Origin: Asterella californica
Lineage: Eukaryota; Streptophyta; Marchantiopsida; Marchantiales; Aytoniaceae
Length of the DNA: 64,000 nt
NCBI GenBank assembly: GCA_036924285.1
Contig: JAYKYS010000014.1
Span: 7,688,001-7,752,000 of the forward strand
Direction of reading: 5' to 3'
Under the pieces are notes generated by a model. It ran no database searches and was not told the origin of the DNA. It saw only the letters and a list, made by a program, of their open reading frames with translations. The position numbers and the translations under genes are program-made. How positions within the stretch are numbered: the stretch's first letter is position 1; every line of letters starts with the position of its first letter. Positions 58,725 through 64,000 of the stretch are shown in pieces.

Positions 58725-61700
58725 ATGAATGGAGACACTGGATTAAGATGCTTGACTCGGATTTTATGGCTGGAGCTATGTCTTCTTACGCTCTGCTCGT
58801 CTTTTGTAGTACCCGACGAGGTACGTTCCCTTCATTCCAGGTCATTTGATTTCATCTCATCCGATCCCATCCGCCTGCGCACATTCCATTCACTGAACTC
58901 AGCGGCTTCTCGATGCATTGCGGTGGTCAGTACCGCAAGAATCATAGCGCTGCAATGCACCAACCTAGCAATTGCGCCCCGCAGCAGGTAGGAATGCTGG
59001 CAGATGCCACGTACCAGTTTCTGGCGTGTCAAGTAACGATTTCCCCGTTGACCTGCCACTCACAGTAAGCACGGACAATTTGAGTATACAATAGTTGCGT
59101 AGATTCATATCTCGAGTCCACTGTGGTCCCAGATTTTTGTTCCTACACCATCCGGAGTCTAGATACTTTCCTCTATTTCCATCAATGCTCATCAAAGCCA
59201 GCGCATCGGTTGCGCGGGCCTGAGCTTCAGCTCGACTGCTGACAGTCTTCAGCGGATTTACGGAGAGTTAATTCAGTTAATTCGAGGACCTTCCAGCTCA
59301 GGTGGGGCCGACTGTGCGCCGCAAAAGCTGATAGAATTCCCATCGTCTTTTCTTGGATTCCACGTGAATTTAGTGTCGTCAACCGGCCAAGTCACGGAGA
59401 ATCCAGCCAAAAGTCAAATCATTTTCGTTCAGCTTCCGCTTCAGTTGAAAATGTACAGCACTTTCTTTCACATAAGCGCCTATGTAGTCAAAGTGTCAGT
59501 GTCAAGGATGTAGCTCTACTACATAATCTCTATTGATATTCAGTTCCGATGGTGTACCACTGAGTCAACTCCCTACCCAGCTATCAAGTATGGGTCTTTC
59601 GCTGTACCATCGTGATGTATTAAGAGAGACAATTGCCGGAGTGGTACTCGAAATGAAGTTCACATCTCTGAGAAAGGGCTGTTTTTCTTAGATTGTCTGC
59701 TGTTTCCCTCTTTCCTTTCCATCTCCTTTCGGCAGAGTCAATGTCTAGGACTCCACCAGTCGAGTCTGAGTAACAGTGGTGGAGCCCTACAGCTGAGTTG
59801 GCGTGATACCATATAATTATGTCGTGGATAGAGCATTATTTGCTGCCGGAGATGGCAGTAAATCGAGTATAGTACTTCTCATGATGATCGCATCTGCCGA
59901 TAGTGGAGCCCGAGCTGCGGGAGTTGTAGGTGCTTTTTGTAATAACTGAAAATATGCTCAGCGCTAACCAAATTTTCATGGATTCGCCGAAATCAGCAGG
60001 TCCATATCGTGTACATGGGAAATCATCACGCTCACCTTCCGCCGCACGAGAAAACTTCTATCCATCGGAGAATGCTGACAGATACTCTCGGCAGGTACGA
60101 GCTGCCGAACGTAACGAACGAACGTAAACTCGGTTCAGGTTGCTGCTGGCTGCTGCATTTTATGGTCATTTCGCAGCATTTTACGATCGATCATACATAC
60201 AGCATGACATTCTCTTCAGAATCTTCGTTTGAGCTTGCGAGATCGTTTGAACAACTGTCTTCATGGTGGTTGCATTTGTGGGTACAGCGAGGAGGCATGC
60301 GAGAAGTCTATCATCTATCACTACAAGCACCTGTTTAGTGGATTTGCTGCACTGCTGTCGCCGGAACAAGCCGAATCCATTTCAAGTACGTTCTGGTCAT
60401 ATCTACACACACAACAGTCACGGAACATCTTCATGAATTCTTTGTAGGCCGCAGATTGGTGCGCCCATAGAAACGATCAAGTAGTGAGTGAACCGCACTC
60501 GCGTGCTTCATGTGGACGCCTGTCTGCCTTTATTTGTCCTGACAAAACGCACTCCCAGCTGATAAGAATAGCTGGATGTAATGATTGCTCGGAGGATGAA
60601 GATGATTGCTGGATAGCACGCAGCCCTCGGCCCTCGGCCCTCAGAGCGTGATTACCCCCCTCTGCTTGCGTTATCTATGGAATGATGACTCCTTAGTTCT
60701 TAGTCATGATCGCAGCTCGTTCCAAAGTGGAAGTGTGGTGATGTATCTGTGGCACTCGCTCTAAACCTTGCTTCGTGTTTGAAGAATGCCAGGGGCGGGC
60801 GGGTGTATGAATTCATGGTTTCAGGAGGTGTCATCTAGCTTATGGGTATGAAAGGATTTCTGGAGCTGCCCGTGAGTAATAATTTCTGCGCCATCTCGAT
60901 GTTGTTAATGTCTCTTCTGCAGAAATCGCTGGAGTTGTATCGGTGTTCAAAAGTGGAACATCATCTATTCACACGACGCGTAGTTGGGGATTCCTGGGGC
61001 TAGAGAAAGCTGGGTCTTCTCCATCTCCGAGCTCCTTGTGGGCCAAGACCAACTACGGAGAAGATGTTATCGTGGGCGTTCTGGATACAGGCAAGAAGAC
61101 CAGCCAAAACTTATGACTATCAGTTTCGCAAATGCATCGAGATCAGTGTCATCTTGTATATCTTTCTAGATGACATGTTCTCCCATTTGCCAGTAGTTCA
61201 AATCAACCTAGAATAACAATGTTCCTTTGGGATCGAGCCCTGGCAATGCACAGGAACAATGCTGTTCTAGGTTGACATCAACAACATTTGTCATCCTAAC
61301 TATCATTCGGATTGAAAACCTGTGGATGCGTGCAGGCATTTGGCCGGAGCACGAGAGTTTCCACGACGATGGGCTGGCCCCCGTGCCTGCGAGATGGAAA
61401 GGAGCATGCGAGAAGGGAGAGGGATTCGACCCCACTATGTGTAACAAGTAAGAGTGCAGAACCGTTCAACTTTCCTCACTTTTTCTAAAATTCTCCAACC
61501 AGTCACTGGCAATTCCGTTGAGCTCTGTGTCGGTCAGTAGCCGCTACTTATAGAACGGAGCTTTTCATCGTGCAGGAAAATCATCGGAGCGAGATATTTC
61601 CCTCTAGGATTCGAAATTGCAGTCGGGCCCATTGATTTGTTGGCGTCGGGAGATTTCCGATCGCCTCGAGACAGAGACGGCCATGGCACCCATACGGCGT

Positions 61701-64000
61701 CGACGGCGGCGGGCCGAATGGTTCCCTTGGCGAATGTGAACGGTTTGGGCAATGGGACAGCGAAAGGTGGAGCACCGAACGCCAGAATCGCAGTGTACAA
61801 GTGCTGCTGGGCTCCGGATGGCGGCTCCGGGGTGACATGCACTGATGCCGACATGCTAGCTGCTTTCGACGCTGGGATTGCCGATGGGGTCGACATTTTC
61901 TCCGTGTCTCTGGGGCCCAACACTCCTCAACCCTTCTTCCTCACGGGCATTAGCATCGGAGCTTTCCATGCCACCATGGCCGGCCGTGTCGTCGCTGTGT
62001 CGGCTGGCAACAGCGGCCCCCAGCTGGGCACTGTCGTCAACAGCGACCCCTGGTCGATCAATGTCGCCTCCTCGAGCATCGATCGAGTGTTCGGCACCAC
62101 TGTCACTCTGGGAAATGGCTACTCCTTCCTCGTGAGCATTCCCATTCCACTGCCTTCTGCTTCTTGTTCTCACTTTCTCTACCCACAACAGACCTCTATG
62201 GACGCTTGGCTCCCGAATCCTGCAGATTCTCTTCTCACTTTTTACTCTCTAGTGTAGGGTCCGAAGGACATGTACGAATTATATGTACTCCTTAGAACTG
62301 CTTTCCGCTCATTGGCCCGCTAATTCGGGTGTTCCATCATCAGTACTGTAGTTAGTTGCGGGCGATGTCGAGAAGCGGGGAAGCGAAGGGAGTCTATTTT
62401 CCTTTTCGGTAGCAATTGCTAGTAGATGAATATTTTGGTCTACCAGAAGTGACTCGTACCTGAAAAGGAGATGTTGTCTTCTTGTTTGCGCAGGGTGGTA
62501 GTATCACTGTTGTGGATGACTCACTAAGCAAGGACCTCCCAATCGTTTTTGGTTCTGACATCATTGCCGCTGGAGCCAACATTACAGGAGCAAGGTATTT
62601 GGGGTGCAATTTCCTTCTGTTGACGTAGTTTTCTGCGAAAGAATGATGTGAGATCTTTTATCACACTTGTAGAGGAGCGGACACTTAAGTCAGATGGTTT
62701 TGGATGAACCTTGGAGTTATGTAATCAGTCATGTCTGTGCTCCGGGCCTGGTTGAAGATTGACCTTTCTTAGACGTGTAAGGGCTGTAGTGATGATTCGA
62801 GAGCTGACTGTCGGCGAATGTTGGATGATCAGTTTCTGCCTGCCAGGGGGGTTGGACCCAGTCAGAACGAAAGGCAAGGTGGTGGTCTGCTTACTGGGCT
62901 TCACTCCCACCAGCCACAAGGCAGTTGTGGTCAAAGAAGCTGGGGCAGTCGCTCTCTTGATTCCAAACTTTGAGGCCGGTGGTTCTGATCTCTTCGCCGA
63001 GAACCAAATTTTGCCAGCCATTACTGTCGCTGAGGCAGACTCGAACCCTCTTTTGGACTACGTTGCGCCTCTGCAACCTCGACCCAAGAGTGCTGCGTAA
63101 GCTCCCTCCTGGTCCATCCATCGTGCACTTATAATTGTCAGTCCATTTGTTCTTCGGAAGCTTCATTTGACAATTGAAGCTTCCGAACAAGTTTGACAGT
63201 CTGCTAGCCACTAGGTGCAGTCGATAACGGTGTCAACCTGCTTCTTCATGTTCCGTTTGGCATGATATTTACACGGGACAAATTTCCAAAAACTGCAGTT
63301 TCCCTACTGTGAAGATTTCGCGTGCAACTACCGTCAACGGAGTGAAGCCTGCTCCTTATATCAATTCATTCTCTTCAGTAGGACCTAACGTGATTGCCAC
63401 TACAATTCTTAAGGTACCAACAGCCATTCTACCTCTGGTTAACTGATCTGGATATTCATCTGAAGCATGGAGTTGGCAGGACTATGCATAAAGAGGCCCT
63501 CGTATATTCGGGGTAAATCTGTTTATGTAGTTCTTGCTCATGTGTGTGCTTGATGTAGTACAGGATCCATGACAATTCAGTTGACTATAGTCTTGGTTTT
63601 GTAAGAGATGTTCTGTCCTTGTCGAAGGTCTTTCTTGTTGAAATTCAGGCTAATCGCCGCGTTCCTTTATATCTGCTGACATGTTTGTGATGTTACATGA
63701 ATAGCCCGACATTTCAGCTCCGGGGTTGAACATTATTGCTGCATGGCCCGGTACTACACCACCATCGAATCTTCCCACTAGCGTCGACAAGAGAACTTCC
63801 GATTGGAACACATTATCAGGAACTTCCATGTCTTGCCCCCATGTTGCTGGTGCGGCTGCGCTTCTGAAAGCTCTGCACCCCACATGGAGTCCTGCCGCAA
63901 TCAAATCTGCCCTCATGACCACAGGTATGCATTCCTCTTCACGGACCACTGCACATGTCAAAACCCTAAAATTCCCTGTCGTTCTCTCTGCTATCTCTTC
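58725..64000 (+). CDS. Subtilisin-like serine protease (plant SBT), partial, ten exons in window
   Basis: A secreted plant subtilase, cell-wall/apoplast type, cut by the window end. Exons: 58725-58820, 60000-60094, 60288-60385, 60923-61090, 61336-61447, 61576-62131, 62494-62594, 62833-63096, 63299-63413, 63705-63924. Phases agree at every joint (608 residues so far of about 750). Seen: a signal peptide ([18 protein letters not shown]); an inhibitor propeptide ([37 protein letters not shown]); the propeptide end [12 protein letters not shown]; catalytic Asp in [13 protein letters not shown]; catalytic His in [16 protein letters not shown]; oxyanion Asn in [10 protein letters not shown]; a PA-type insert ([19 protein letters not shown]); catalytic Ser in [19 protein letters not shown]. 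Intron four has a GC donor (ACAG then GCAAGA) instead of GT. Introns four and eight each hold a strong hairpin. No lesion seen; probably functional. Confidence 0.93.
61203..61275. repeat. Intronic hairpin, 24-nt arms (subtilase intron 4)
   Basis: Arms TCAACCTAGAATAACAATGT...(61203-61226) and the complement at 61252-61275 pair at 21 of 24 positions with a 25-nt loop. This is the size and shape of a short plant microRNA-type fold, but an inserted foldback is as likely. Confidence 0.75.
63136..63198. repeat. Intronic hairpin (subtilase intron 8)
   Basis: TTGTTC-TT-CGGAAGCTTCA (63147-63165) pairs with TTGAAGCTTCCGAACAA (63174-63190), with a 2-nt bulge. Outer TGTCA/TGACA words extend the stem weakly. 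It lies 40 bp after the exon 8 donor. Confidence 0.75.

Overview
This window is nuclear DNA of a land plant. The evidence is intron-split genes with GT-AG introns for plant-type proteins: a plastid-type adenylosuccinate synthetase, a plant subtilase, an AAA-less FtsH-like M41 protein, an RSH1-like (p)ppGpp enzyme remnant and a vacuolar sorting receptor remnant. It also holds plant-type hAT, PIF/Harbinger and Mutator-like DNA transposons. The A/T-rich spacers, moderate introns and transposon mix fit a bryophyte such as a liverwort or moss, but I cannot fix the species.

Layout. 1-6 kb: a 1.8-kb Mutator-like non-autonomous element, a minus-strand vacuolar sorting receptor pseudogene (3.9-4.3 kb) and an unassigned lysine/glutamate-rich reading frame. 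8.4-10.0 kb: a retroelement-like fragment, then four exons of an RSH1-type synthetase domain with a conserved stretch missing. 12.7-19.1 kb: a local cluster of an unrecognised gene family. It has a one-repeat copy with in-frame stops, a start-region-only copy, and an intact 580-residue protein with three ~150-residue repeats. The 5' flanks are duplicated with the genes.

23.7-26.6 kb: complete four-exon adenylosuccinate synthetase. 31.86-36.42 kb: a full hAT element, 4,560 bp, with a 12-bp terminal inverted repeat and an 8-bp target duplication, and a transposase broken by one frameshift and one stop. 36.6-41.4 kb: complete seven-exon M41/FtsH-like plastid protein gene, starting less than 200 bp from the hAT end. 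43.0-43.4 kb: a 396-bp MITE of the same Mutator-like family, with a 9-bp target duplication.

47.63-56.75 kb: an apparent 9.1-kb PIF/Harbinger-type element. It has a 15-bp inverted terminal repeat flanked by TATTA, a MYB/SANT-like gene at the left and a transposase on the opposite strand at the right. Between them lies cargo: an FCP1-like HAD phosphatase remnant, an unknown reading frame and hundreds of bases of a CGCACTCAGTGCG-type motif. 58.7-64.0 kb: the first ten exons of a secreted subtilisin-like protease with the full catalytic triad, running off the window.

The three best host genes (AdSS, M41-like, subtilase) are unrelated single-copy genes, not a pathway cluster. The two most unusual parts are the tandem-repeat protein cluster at 12.7-19.1 kb and the cargo-bearing Harbinger element. 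All intron borders were read by eye from splice sites, phase and family conservation; no transcript evidence was available.
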